A stretch of 64,000 nt of DNA from Ailanthus altissimus. Lineage: Eukaryota > Streptophyta > Magnoliopsida > Sapindales > Simaroubaceae. The DNA lies in the NCBI GenBank assembly GCA_946807835.1, contig CAMPEX010000001.1, positions 4,293,001-4,357,000 of the forward strand, read 5' to 3'. Position numbers and translations under genes: made by a program. Each line of letters starts with the position of its first letter. Position 1 is the first letter of the stretch. Shown here in pieces: positions 10,590 through 22,513 of this stretch. Under the pieces are notes generated by a model. The model was not told the origin of the DNA. It ran no database searches and worked only from the letters and a program-made list of their open reading frames with translations.

Positions 10590-11386
10590 GATACATATTC
10601 AAAATTATAATACACAACGGAAGTATATTTTAGGCATATTACACTTAACCAATACATTAAACTCATGTATCACATTCATGCACATGTATAACTATTATAC
10701 AAAAATTATAAGTAAAGAGCACTTACCAAAAATGAAGGTAGCCGTCTAAATTTGTATGTGTTTTAATTTCTAGCATCCAAGGATTTTGTATTTTACTTAT
10801 TTTATTGCAAAATGGACACTAACTCCACTTAATAATCTTTCAATAAAATAAGTGTCTTTTGATTATAAAATGCTTGATACCTTAAGCATTAATAATACTA
10901 ATATTTTTATAATATAGTGAGTGGTACATTATCATTTATCAATATATCGTTGTATTATAAAATGCCAATCATTTTAAACATTAAGAATTTTTTAACAAAG
11001 TAAGTGGTGCATTTAAATTTATCACTTTATCTTTATATTATAAAATACCAAAAGAAATAATCATTAAGTATTTTTAATCAACTAAGTGATTGTCATATAA
11101 GTAGATCACTCATAAGTTCATTGTGGTGCTTAAGTTAAAGGATCACAAATACTTCTCAACTCAAGATGACCATCCATTGACGGCTTTTTATAGAATGTCT
11201 ATTGGATGTCTTTGTGAGTCTGTTCAGTGTTAAATCCTTACTTAACACTTACATGCCTATATTAACTTCCACTAAACTCGCAGTTTGCTAAGACTTATGT
11301 ATGAACATTCTAAATACAGATATACACCAGTCAATATAAATAAAATATATACGAATTAGAATGGCGCTCGAGCACCAACTCTAACA
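10590..11386 (-). mobile_element. Copia LTR remnant (second left-arm copy)
   Basis: Same LTR family as element D, in the same orientation. It has CACAACGGAAGTATA near 10613 close to the LTR 3' side. TTGTGGTGCTTAAGTTAAAGG (11120 on), CATTGACGGC, GAATGTCTATTGG and TGTGAGTCTGTTCAGT follow. The end AATGGCGCTCGAGCACC..CTAACA at 11361-11386 matches the D terminus. It is internally deleted compared with the 2.2-kb copy, and no coding part is attached. Confidence 0.65.
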
Positions 11387-11587
11387 CTTGTATGGTCTTA
11401 TATTGTCATCTCTTTGTTTTGAATATTCACATTCATTTACCACTGCATTTTTATTAATAAATGTTTAAGGCATAAGGTTTCTACAATACTAACTTTCTTC
11501 CAAACAAGAATGTGTAATTGGTGGGTACTTTTTTTTACCCGAATCTAAATTGTAAGTTACATGTAAAAGGTTCCTATCTTCAGACCA

Positions 11588-12030
11588 TTTATCATCATAA
11601 ACAATCGACATGCACACAATGTGCATTGATCTAAAGAAAATACAATTAAAATACAATCTATTTAGAATAAATTAATTAACAAATTATTGTTAACTACGCA
11701 AGACCATGTATACAAAGTCTAGTACAAAGTAATATAAATTGGACTGGCTTAAGTGACAGTACAAGACTTGTACAAGACTTGAACAAGACTATATAATATT
11801 AAATCTTGTAAGAAAACAGAAAGCAATTTATTAATATGATTGACGATACAAGACTACATAAGACCATGTACGTAAAGTCTTGTACAATAACATAATCTAC
11901 TATATTGACATAGGTGACGGTACAAGACTACTACACGACTCTTACATGACCATCATGAATTTTTATAACTAAATTTTAAAATAATAATCAAAGTACAAGA
12001 ATAAGACAAAATAAGAATAATAGACCTGAT
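11588..12030. repeat. 440-bp direct repeat, copy 1
   Basis: This block recurs with about 80-85% apparent identity at 12548-12990, offset by 962 bp. It is rich in ACAAGACT and its complement AGTCTTGTA, which occur many times (for example ACAAGACTTGTACAAGACTT near 11762). No frame is supported. It may be the LTR of a miniature terminal-repeat element, with the roughly 520 bp between copies as its interior, but I found no primer-binding site or polypurine tract to confirm this. Confidence 0.7.
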
Positions 12031-12547
12031 TTAGACATTGAAACTAACGTAATTTGGGCATGCCTAATGTAGATATCCGAATAGCCTAACTTAGCATGAT
12101 GACTTAAACTATGTTTGTTTAACAATTTTGTGGTAAAATAGTTGAACTGAAAAATCACATTGATTTATTTGGTTTTCTGATTAGTTTCTAGATCTGAACT
12201 CAAATGGTCATTTAGACTTGTAGATGTTGTTTGTATTCATATGAGAAAGTTTTCAATTACTGAAATCTTCTTCTTGCCAATTTGTTTCAAGGTTTAGAAT
12301 ATAATAGGCATTCATATTTTCTTAGTGGATCGGTTTGACACTTATAGTGCCCTAGTTTTCTGTCATTATTAATTATCTTAAGTCTAACAAATTTTATTAG
12401 ATGCTAGGTTATACTCATCTACTATATTGACTATTCTCTACACCCTTCCTTGAGATTTATAGGGACTTTCATCCAAATGGCACCACTTAGATTATTAATT
12501 CAATTTTTTAGACTTACACTCTCTAACAAGTCCTTATTGGCTTTAAT

Positions 12548-12990
12548 ACCATCATAAACAAAAAAATCAACGTGCACACAATATGCATTGATCTAAATAA
12601 AATACAATTAAAATACAACCTAATTAGAATAAATCATTTAACAAATTATTGTTAACTACACAAGACTATGTATACAAAGTCTGATACAAAGTGATATGAA
12701 TTGAATTGACTTAAGTGATAGTACAAGACTTGTACAAGATTCGTAAAAGACTGTATAATATTAAGTCTTGTAAACAAATAAAAAGTAATTTATTTACATG
12801 ATTGACAGTATAAGACTATACAAGACCATATATGTAAAATCATGTACAATAACACAATCTACTATATTGATTTATATAACAGTATAAAACTGTTACACGA
12901 CTCTTACATAACTAGCACGAAGTCTTGTAATAAAATTCCAAGATAACAATAAAAAAGTATAAGAATAAGACAAAATAAAAATAAAATAGA
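12548..12990. repeat. 440-bp direct repeat, copy 2
   Basis: Second copy of the ACAAGACT-rich block in the same orientation. Shared anchors include TGCACACAATATGCATTGAT, TTGTTAACTACACAAGAC, ACACAATCTACTATATTGA and AAGAATAAGACAAAATAA. Sequence divergence and small indels show the pair is old. The interval between copies (12031-12547) has no gene. Confidence 0.7.
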
Positions 12991-13560
12991 ATGCTATTAC
13001 GATCATTTCAAAAATTTTATTTAAGATAGTATTAAATGACTTTGTGATCATTTCTCACCCTCTTTAGGATATCTATGTAATTATTATTGAGTGGGATATT
13101 TATGTAATTTAGAAACTATTTTAAGATATTTAATTAAATAACCCTTTAGTGTGGGCGTTCTTGAATTAAGAAGAAAATACGAATATTTTATAGCCAGTGC
13201 TAACTCTAAAATAACATCGAGTTGAGTTATACATTATTGTGTATCTTTAAATCTGAATTTCTAAGGTGCAAATGTTTTCATTAAACGATGTCACATTATC
13301 TAATATGCTCTAGAAGTTAAAATTAATCTAATAAAAAATAATAATTTATGACATTTTGACCTTTACGTATTTGTGAAACTAATCGAAAGATTTTCATGAT
13401 TTTAAAAAAATCTTCAAACACTTCGTTTATTAATTTTTCCCGTTTAGTTTTTGTCATTTGTTTTAATAAGTATATAAGAAATTTATTATTTTAATATACT
13501 AAAAATGAGAAAAACATGCTAAATATTTAACCAAATTTATGTGACAGCTTTTAATTCCTG
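12991..13560. other. No gene seen
   Basis: AT-rich, with no coding-like frame and no recognised repeat. Confidence 0.5.
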
Positions 13561-13610
13561 GTTTTCACTGCCACATTCTAATATCTAATATGTAATTAGA
13601 AGAAAGATGT

Positions 13611-13775
13611 TTGGCCAAAAAAAAAAAAAGAGGAGAAGAAAATGAACGAAAAAGAGAGAAGAAGAAGAACAATGAAAAGAAAATGGGATCGAAAGAAAAA
13701 AAGAAAAGAGGAAAGAAAAAAAGAGAGAAGAAAATTAAAAAAATAAAAAAGAGAGAAGAAGAAAACGAAAAATAT
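13611..13775 (+). repeat. Purine-rich low-complexity tract
   Basis: About 165 bases that are almost only A and G on the plus strand, made of runs such as AAAAAGAGAGAAGAAGAAG. It yields Lys/Glu-rich plus-strand and Phe/Leu/Ser-rich minus-strand translations that are composition artefacts, not genes. Confidence 0.85.
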
Positions 13776-13776
13776 T

Positions 13777-14170
13777 CTACCGGCGGCATTTGGGCCTATA
13801 CTTCTGCAGTTGGTTCTGGGACACGACACTGGAAGAGGGTAATATGAGCTTTGGAGTGTCAATTCTTTCAGCCAGTTTGGTGGGAAATGAGTGGATCATT
13901 TTGGCCAAATTGCATCTTCCAGATGATTTGTTATCAGTTGACCAAGTTTGATGACTAGAAGGTCGTATGAATGGAGACACTTTTGGCTGACATCCTACAA
14001 CTGAAGATAAGATCCGAGTATTAATTTCAGAACTGGACAGATTGCTTTGAGCAGGGACAGCTTCTACTCTAGAGAGAAGGGAAAATTTAAGTGATCGAAT
14101 CCCTTTTGTGGTTTGGGTTTCATTTCGAAAGTTTTTATATTTTTGTTTTTATTTTAGAAAAATGATTTCG
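13777..14170 (-). pseudogene. Unidentified coding-like frame, possible host exon fragment
   Basis: On the minus strand a single frame stays open for about 130 codons from around 14170 to a stop at 13777-13779. Base composition is clearly less AT-rich than the surroundings. It reads Ser-rich text, including KGIRSLKFSLLSRVEAVP, QPKVSPFIRPSSHQTW, CNLAKMIHSFPTKLAERI and a basic end QLQKYRPKCRR. I see no start codon with good context, no transmembrane segment and no motif I can name. It does not resemble gag or pol. It could be one exon or a captured gene fragment, or a chance open frame. Confidence 0.3.
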
Positions 14171-14524
14171 GTAGAGTAGTAAATTTTTTTTATTTGGTAT
14201 GTTATTAATTCAAGCTCAAACTTAAACACCGATGTTTATTATTTGATTTTTTTAATGGTTAAACTTTTGGGAATAATGGTCATTTAATAACTTATAAATT
14301 AATTTTATTCAACGGGGGTGAGTTTTCAATGTTATCTCAGTCAAAGTTAAGTCTTATTCCATGTTTTTACTTGTACAATAATTAAGTTACCAATAGTTAT
14401 CAAATCCCAATTAAAAGTAGTAACTATTTTAAACTTATAACAAATATCTTGTGTAATCTTGTCTTTTACCATTGATGATCAAGTATTTAAGTGCATTGTA
14501 AAATTGGATTTTTAAGCTTCTAAT

Positions 14525-14701
14525 TTAGAGTAATGATATATTTTTTAAATAATATTTTAAAATTTTTATTTTAAATTAACGTGTCAAGTAATTATTAAAT
14601 AATGAAATAGTATAATTTTTAAAATTATTTATTATATTATTTTATTATTTAAAAATTACTTAATATATTATTTAAAATAAAAATATAACATTATTCTTTA
14701 A
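14525..14701. mobile_element. Foldback MITE
   Basis: A 177-bp AT-rich palindrome. The left end GAGTAATGATATATTTTTT is mirrored by the right end AAATATAACATTATTC, and a long inner stem of TAATTATTAAATAATGAAATAG type is visible. TTA/TTTA flanks both ends as a possible short target duplication. Related arms occur at 37691-38085. Confidence 0.65.
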
Positions 14702-15099
14702 TTTATGAGCATGTTGAGTTCACATTTGGGAATGTATTTAACTTCTCTTGACGAGTGTTATAATTAGTCCCTCCATAAAGAGTGGACCATGTGATGTAGA
14801 TTTATCTTTATTTCTTTTATCTTTTCTTTTTATTTAACATCAAACAATATATTTTATTAATAGAATAGAATTGAGAAAGGCATATAATTAACATAAGAAA
14901 ATAACTCAAGAACGAAACTAAGGTACATTATTTTATTAAAATATGTCAATACTTAATGAACTGAAGTCAAACTTAGTTTGACCATAATATCCATACCATA
15001 TGAGCATATACTATCTAATATTTAACGAGAAATTCCATATTGTTTAAAGCTAGGGGCAAAAAAAAAAATGATCATAAAAATTAGAACAAAAATTGGACA
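14702..15099. other. No gene seen
   Basis: AT-rich sequence with no frame or recognised repeat. Confidence 0.5.
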
Positions 15100-15540
15100 T
15101 ATAAAAGCTACATATGCCAATTGTTAAGTCCATAATTGAAGTAGGTTTAATCAGTAGACCACTTTAAATCACTATTGAATTCTTAAAAGGATCTTAGTTA
15201 GAATTAACTCAAGACTAAGTCAAGATCGGACCTAACACATTTTGACTCGAAGCCTAAAATTAACATAAGGATCGAGTCTGAATTTGTATGACTCGGTTAA
15301 CAAGTAAATCCAATCCATCCTTGTACGAATATTTCCTAAGTAGATAAGGGAAAACGTGGGAAAGGAGGAGACTAGTTTGAATTTTAACTTCTATTCTTTC
15401 TTCGATTATAATTTATGAATCTTGGTATAATTATGACTTATAGTCTAATTTTACTTCTTCTATTCATTGTATAATACGAACTATTTATATACACTCAAAT
15501 TCTATATAGATTTTGCTTTCACTATTATATAAAGATACAA
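15100..15540 (+). repeat. 430-bp dispersed repeat, left copy
   Basis: Closely related in the same orientation to 33867-34290. Shared phrases include AACTCAAGACTAAGTCAAG/CTTAAGGCCAAGTTAAGG-type text, AAATCCAATCCATCC, TATTTCCTAAGTAG and TTCGATTATAATTTATGAAT. The two copies flank retroelement F on its two sides. Identity is unknown; a solo LTR is possible. Confidence 0.65.
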
Positions 15541-15629
15541 TTTCTTATAATTTTTTCATTCAATTTAATTCAATAGACAATAACTAAAATATTCTCAAGA
15601 TCTTTGTCATAACTATACTAATCTTAATA

Positions 15630-17013
15630 TAAACGTAAGTGCACGTTAATGTAATAAGTAATAAAGTGATGGAATAGGATGTGATATCACAGGAAATTTA
15701 ATTCTATTTTTAATCAAGTACTAAAATTATATTTTTTCACTTTTATTTAGATAGTCAACTCATATAAAATTAAACTAAACTTAATCTAAGAATTTGAAAC
15801 AAATAAAAGAACCCTAATTATAAAAAAAATTTATGAATTACCAAGATTAAGAAAATCTAAGATTATATACTATCGCTCAATATGTTACTTATCTTAATCG
15901 TATCCCTTTATATTTATCCATTAGTCTAACTATTGGTCAAAACATGAATTCTTTCACTAGTCTCTTCCGATGATCAAGTAAAAAAAATTTATTCTAAAAA
16001 TTACCTATATTTCTATGATAATTAGATAGAAATAAAATTCATTACACATAAGTTTTATTAACTGTACAGGCCATATGAGTATATTCATATCTCATATAAA
16101 ACTCACAATTATTACGATGTGATCATGCATTTATTTATCCTAGGCTTAACAATATATATTTCTTTTTCAAGTTTATCTAAGTGTTCTTAAATCAATCTAA
16201 TTATTGTCTAGGTAATAAGAAAGCATTAGAATAAAATAAATTAAATAGTATCAGCTAATTTTACAACAATGAATTAATAAATCAAATTAATCACATATTG
16301 AGTTCAAGAATGTAATCCTAGAAAAATTAATTAACTCTTAATAACAAGAATTCTGGGGCTAATAACAAAGTTTATCATGGTTATAAAAAAATCAGAGCAG
16401 TATTGAATAAGAAGAAGAAATTTCCCTTCACTCTCCAGTCCTTGATTTAATCTTGTTTGAATTTAAAAATATGCCTAAGAAAGTCTTAAAATTTTCCCAA
16501 GTTAATTGCTTCAATTTTCTTAGTAGTTGCAAAACGTTCTCTCCCGTGGCTAAAAAAAACCTTATTATTTATAGGAATGACTTTTAATTCGAGTTGGACT
16601 CCTCTTCAATTAGGTAAAATTTTCCAAAATAAGGTTCTAGCACTGCGGTCTTCTATTCACAATACTATGGCACTGGCTCGATTCTATTTCATTGCTGCAG
16701 TGCTGACTTCATAGCATTATAGTGCCGAGTCTATGAAATTTTGAGCAACTTTTCTATTATTTGGTCACATGACACTGATAAGTTGTCATTATAGCGTTGA
16801 CTTTCTAACATAAAAGTCTTTTCATTCTTTCAGCATCTCAACTTAGGCTCTTCAGTGCTGTAGTGCTCAGCTACTATTCTGAGTTTCTTGCTTCTAGCTT
16901 CTTGCTCGGTTCTTCAATTTTTTGACTCCTAATTCCTCCGTTTTTCTTTAATTTCTTATGTTTTCACTCCCTAAGCTTAATCCCTATAAAATTAATATAA
17001 AATGCATAAATAG
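15630..17013 (-). repeat. 3' LTR of F
   Basis: Minus-oriented LTR. Its U5-like end at 15630 reads GTAAGTGCACG followed by TAATAAAGTGATG, as in B's LTRs. Its start at about 17000-17013 (plus-strand AATATAAAATGCATAAATAG) corresponds to AATATAAAATGCACTTATCA in B. A less AT-rich island with ATTGCTGCAGTGCTG lies at 16640-16880. No frame is supported. Confidence 0.65.
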
Positions 17014-18183
17014 CCATATATTTTCTCATAACCGGACAATTCTTAAGCTTACTCAAGATAAATTCTTATACCTAAATCCTTTTTATCAAATTCCTGCAAA
17101 CTTGAAGAATTGCTCATCTTTGAGCAAAAAGAAAAAATTAAAAAAATTAATATAAAAAAGAAAAATTAAAAAAAAATAACAAAACAAAATAAAATATACA
17201 AACAATTTACCGGGTTGATTCAATGATCATTACATTGTCTTAAATGCTATGCAATTTTTGTTCATAAGTGTTTTGAAAATTATAGACAGCTCTTAAAAAT
17301 TCCAACATGCTGCACCAAAATATTTCATTCTCCCCATCAGTGATCAAAATGTGGGTGAATTTTAGCCAACCGCCATTTAAATCAGTTCATTCATTCAAAA
17401 TTATATAGTAATAATATATTTTGGCATATATTCAAGTGTGTTTTTAACACTTCCATAGGCTTATTTTTATATCACTCTTTGCTAATGTAGAAATATACAT
17501 ATCCAAGGAGTTATTAGGTCTTTTATAAACTTGTAACATAAGATTAGGGTCAAGGTGAGATATATGTTGTTGGATTAATTCACACCATGAACACACATTC
17601 TTGTCATCAGATTATCTTTACCTTCCATCAACTTTCTGAAAGATCCCCTCAAACTTATTTCATACTTTCTTTGTTTTACTTTGTTGCTTATTTTTTTCTA
17701 AGTTAGGGGTATAGTAAACTTTTGCCTATTTTTTTTAACAAATTGAATAAGTCACTATCCCTCCAAACTTAAGTTTTAAAAATTCATTTTGAACAACTAA
17801 AACCCACAACTACTTTTCATTCCACTTCCTTTTTCCATTAGCTTAATACTTCTCTACAATCCTTAAAAAAGAATATTATGCATATGGTGTGAATGGTGTT
17901 ATGAAGGAACATATATTTAAATGTTAATGTATAGATATGGTAAAAACAAATAAGCATTGGCTCAAAATAGGTAACTAGAGATAAAAACATATAGTGTACG
18001 CTTAAAAGGCTCAATCAGTTCAAATATTGAATATGAGCTTTTCTAGACAATAAATCAATTAAAATCACTTTAATTAAATGTGATTTAAAATTGTGATCAT
18101 AAAAATGGTCAAATTCAGTATAAGTACTAGCATGTTAAATCTCAAGAGTGTTTATGTGATCGCAAAATTAAACACATGCCATA
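17014..18183 (-). other. Post-pol spacer of F (3' portion)
   Basis: Non-coding. It shares phrases with B's post-pol spacer, for example ACCGGGTTGA near 17210 and TCCAAACTTAAG near 17765, then GTGTGAATGGTGTTATGAAGG-like text near 17887. It ends where B's 3' LTR begins. Confidence 0.6.
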
Positions 18184-19492
18184 TGTAAAGCTGTAAGTGC
18201 ACAGGTCGTGAGAAAATAATAAAGTGATGAATAAGTATCGTTTCCACGATGATTGATATTCTAAATTAATGCTAAATACTATAGTGCTAACAACCTAATT
18301 TTATCTAGGATAATTTTAATTCTAAGTTGATTAAGAAAATTAAAGATACTTAAACTAACAATTACAAATTTAAGGGGGTGAGAAGTATATGGTAAAGAGT
18401 CATAGGGTCTTGATTTCACTCTACCTTTTTCATGTTCTTCATATTTTAGTGAGTAACAACTATTCTTATGAATTTATTAATCAAGAGTTTAAGACTAATC
18501 TCATTACCTCTCCTGAGCGTCAAATGAGATCCTATGTATATATATTCAAGTTGATATCCCTTTCAAATTTGTCTATCTATATATGCATTATGCAACTCTT
18601 AGCTTTATTACCCAAGTTTTTATTACTCTCTTAACTTAATAAAAGCTAAGGTCGTATTTTTCAAGTCTAAAAACTAGGTTAATCTTTTCTAAGAATACAT
18701 CTCATAAGTTTAGATCATCTAATGAATTTTTCAATCATATTAGAAACTTTAAATTCATAAAACCACAATTGAATAACACAAGAAATGTCGTTAATCAACT
18801 AAAAATATCCAAACATAGTATATGGTAGAGCTACATCAAGCTCTAGAACAAGAAATTTAGCCAACCATATTCAAGCACAAAATCAAAATAATCCAAAAAT
18901 GTATAAGAATAATCACATTTAGAGCAACATAAACTACAAATATAAACTCTAAATTAAAGTAAATAAGAAAAATAAGAGAAAACTGGTTAGAGATGTCTTT
19001 TTGGGCCTTCAATTTCTAAAAGTCTTCAAGAATTCAAGCTCTAAAGTACTTTCTCTCACTAACAATCCCTTGTTTCTCTCTCAAATTTCATGCTTTCTCC
19101 CTCCATTTTAAATGAGATTTTTCATCTCTTTTTCATAGGCTCTAAAATGGGCTTTTACAATTAGGGCACAAAGTTTAAAATTGATCCATTATTGGCAGCA
19201 CTGTAGACTTAAATGAGTTGTGTCGCAGCCCAACACACTGTCTAACTTGAGGTTACAACCCCAACAGTGGCGCTGCAGCCCACTGTTCACTGTTACTATT
19301 TAAATTGAGCATTTAATCCTCTTTTTACAATTTTGCGTAATTTCATCAGTTTGTTTTGATCCCAAATAGTTTTGTTAACTTAAGTCATAAGAAATAACAT
19401 TAATATATATATAAAAAATCACATATTCTTATTAAAATTGAGAAATTACTAGTTTAGGAGTTCAAAACAATTAATATAAAATGCACTTATCA
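18184..19492 (-). repeat. 3' LTR of B
   Basis: Minus start TGATAAGTGCATTTTATAT at 19492, end ...CACTTACAGCTTTACA at 18184. It parallels the 26009-27260 LTR throughout, for example CTTGATTTCACTCTAC (18407 and 26202), CGTCAAATGAGATCCTATGTA and AAAAATATCCAAACATAGTATATGG. An open frame at 18389-18634 is LTR sequence, not a gene. Confidence 0.85.
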
Positions 19493-19506
19493 AACTCTCT
19501 AAAACT
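19493..19506 (-). other. Polypurine tract of B
   Basis: The plus-strand AACTCTCTAAAACT abuts the LTR; on the minus strand this is AGTTTTAGAGAGTT followed by TGATAAG. It is comparable to TTTGAGAGAGTT before the 3' LTR of element C. Confidence 0.65.
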
Positions 19507-21175
19507 GAATAACTTTTTCGTCATTGAGTAAGGAGAAACAACTAAAATCTAAAAACTAAAAGAAGAAAATGAAAACACCGGGTTGACAAATGATTAACAA
19601 ATTGTCTCAAAGGTTTCTCTTGACTACAAATCTCAAGGAAATTCTAAAAGTCAAAATAGTTCAACATGTTAATCCTTTACTAGTTCTACCTCATAAGTGA
19701 CATACTTGGTGTGTGTGTATAGTTAGTATCATTAGTCATAATACCTGAATTAGTTTACACACACAAGTTAATGAAATGATTTATGAATCCCTTGCTATTT
19801 TGTTGTTCAATTTTTTTTCTATATAGCAAACTCAATCTATACAATATATTTTTCTCTCTTTTTATTTATTTTTATTTTCTTAAATATATTATATATATAA
19901 AAGTCACTATACCTACAAACTTAAGCTTTATATTATATTAGAACAACCAAAATTTGTAACCAATCCCATAACCTTTCTTTAATTCATTCCTTCATTTTTA
20001 AAAGTTCACATAACTCTCTAAAAGGAATGTTATGCCTATGGCGTAATGGGTACTATGAAGGATAATTAAATTTATGGCTAAGGTATAGATGTGGTTAGCA
20101 AAGAAAAAGGGTTATTAGGCTCAACGAGAGTAATTAGGGGTAAAAAAATATGCAATGATTATCTTAAAAAGTTCAATTGGTTTAAAGATGGCATAAAATC
20201 ATTTTTTAAATTATGTGCCCTCTAGGATTTTGTCTCAAGTAATGCTTAAACAAGTTCTAGAGTATTTCTGAGACCCTAAGTATTCATTTTATGCATAAAC
20301 ATCCTTTAAGTAAGCATAATAACTAGATGATCCTAACTACATGCTCAATAGGTCAAGCAGTCACAAAATGAAGCCGAACTTATCTTTGGTTTAAACAAGC
20401 AAACAATCATAACATTTATTGTTTCCAACAGAAAGTAGCAATTGAAATCATATTTCTATTTCATATTATTGACTACTAATTACTCAAGCAACCCATGACT
20501 AACAACGAAATAAATAAAAAATTAGTCATAAAGAGTAAACATGTAAAGAAAATGATAATTAAACACTAAATAGTATTTCCTTCCTCCAAACTTAAAATTG
20601 ACATTGTTTGCAGTGACAAGAATAAGAGTGAATAAAAGAAACTTTCCTTGTAGATGATGGCTTAGTAGAGCAGTGCTCGAATCATGAGGCCGAAGTTGTT
20701 ACTTGAGTTGGTGCCTGAATCCCTCAAGTGATGACTTCTAAAATTTGATATTTTGATTTCTACTTTTGAGCCATGTTGTTTGTTGATGTTTGAGGGGGGA
20801 TTCTTGGGTGGTTTAGTGTTTGGAGTGCTTAGGTATAAGTGACAAAAGAGTTAAAAGGTGGTTGAGGGGAATGGAGATCAAGTGGTGCTACTCTTAGAAT
20901 GAATGGAGCTATAGTACCACTACCTAGATTTAAGTGTCAAATTTCCAAGTGTTGAGGCTGTAGCCCCAAGTCAATTGGCTATGGCCCAAACTTACTTCCA
21001 AAGCTTAGAATTGTTTTAGTTTTGAGCTCCTTTCAATTGCACTTTGTTGGCTTTAATTTTGCTTCTTTTTTCATGTATTATATGGTGCCAACTTGCTGTT
21101 TTAATACGCTACAAGAAAGAAAAAAACATTAAAAATTAATATTGAAATTAAAAATTAAATTTCACTTAGGTTGCT
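19507..21175 (-). other. Post-pol spacer of B, no gene
   Basis: AT-rich, without a convincing frame. It contains CTCCAAACTTAAAATTGACATTG near 20585, the minus-strand equivalent of the 'acattg..' phrase before Athila 3' LTRs. A less AT-rich patch at 20925-20990 includes GGCTGTAGCCCCAAG and GGCTATGGCCC. Nothing else is supported. Confidence 0.55.
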
Positions 21176-21600
21176 CCCAAGAAGCGCTTGATTTAACATC
21201 TTTAGCTTGACGTCTTTCAGATTCATAAGGATTAAATTACACATTGAAAATATTATGCTCATGGAACACTCCTCCATTGTGGTGCTTTGGTGTGTGCTTA
21301 ATAGCCATGTCAATTGCTTTCCTCAAATTTTAAAGCTCCATAAAATGATCATCAAATATTAACCCCAACTTTTTTATTTTAATCTTGCCTGAAAGAGTTT
21401 TAATCTTGGTCAGAAGAATAAACCTTATTGGCTGGTATTTGATTGTTTTCCCAAAAATGATCTTGCCATGCCTTATCTTTTTTTTTTTTGTCGGTTCAAC
21501 ATTACCTTATAATGAACTTGTGGTGAGATTACATCTATCTCCTTTCAAGACACGGCATGTTATTCTCCATCCAAATGCATATTGTCAATCCTCAAGCATT
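21176..21600 (-). pseudogene. Integrase C-terminal remnant fused behind protease (B)
   Basis: After the protease the minus frame reads RIDNMHLDGE, then KKKKDKAWQDHFWEN and SSDQD-like text. This aligns in order with the K-x-W-H-D-K block and the VLLFNSRL region of the Athila integrase tail, and more clearly with the same segment of element C. It ends with ATGTTAAATCAAGCGCTTC and TTGGGAGCAACC (plus-strand 21175-21210), the usual text after integrase in these elements. No RT or catalytic core lies between protease and this tail. The call relies on comparison with C and is less certain on its own. Confidence 0.5.
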
Positions 21601-22130
21601 TTTCATATTCATTTCGCTACTTTAATTCCTTGAAGACCTTATATGTAGCTTCCTCATCTTGCACCATATTTTCATCTCTCCCATTTAATGAGAACCCTCT
21701 TAATAGTTAAGAATGGTTGGCTAAGAATAATAGGAACCTCCTTATATTCCTTTGACTAGCACATCTTCAATAACACCCCATAGATAAGTAAGAGATCTAT
21801 CTACCATTTGCAAGAAAATTGTTATTGGCTTCACTTCTCTAGGTCCTAACTTTCAGGAAATAGATAGGGGCATAAGGTTTATGCTAGCATTGTGATCACA
21901 TAAGGCCTTCTCAAAAGTTAAATCTCCAAAATGTATAAAATTATGAATCTCTTGTGATCCTTCAATTTTTGTCGTAATTTTATTTGAATAATTGTACTGC
22001 ACTCCTATGTTAGCCTTACCATCTTATAGTCCTCTAACCTTTTCTTCTTTAACAGTATAATCTTCATGAATTTCACTTAGTTTGGCATTTACTTTGGTGC
22101 ACTCGCAAAAGACATATTGATGTGAATTTT
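21600..22130 (-). pseudogene. Retropepsin-like protease (B)
   Basis: On the minus strand, QFSKFLNIIKKIHINMSFA is followed by KALCDHNASINLMPL-type text near 21880-21900, where Athila proteases have LCDLGASINLMP, then DRSLTY, IIEDVLVK and VPIILSQPFLTI near 21740. The catalytic D-L-G-A reads D-H-N-A, so the active site is lost as well as the frame. The domain sits between gag and the integrase tail. Confidence 0.7.
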
Positions 22131-22513
22131 CTTAATGATGTTAAGGAACTTGGAGAATTGAGCATCTAATTCCTTCTTATACAACCATTACGGATATGCA
22201 AATGAGGAGTAATAGGAAGATTATTTGGAAAAAAATGAAGTTAGGCTTTGTATTCACCTTTTGTGGTTTAGGTTCAACTTCTTTCTCCTCATTTTCACTT
22301 TCCTTTGGCTTCGGGGCTTCCACTTCCTTTCCACTCCTAAGAGTGATGGCCTTACAATGCTCCATTGGGTTAGGCTCCGTGTAACTTAGAAACTTACAAG
22401 AATATTTGTCTTTGATTGTATCGGCAAGTTAGCTAACTTGCACCTTTAGTAATTTTAATATAGCATTCATGTGTTGGAGTTGATTATTTAAGGGTGTTTG
22501 CATGTTGGTTTTG

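Noticed and set aside
13565..13862. Phe/Leu-rich membrane-like minus-strand frames and Lys/Glu-rich plus-strand frame
   Set aside because: Composition artefacts of the purine tract at 13611-13775.
18389..18634. Open frame with a similar partner at 26181-26399
   Set aside because: Both are the same part of the two LTRs of element B; similarity reflects the LTR pair, not a gene family.
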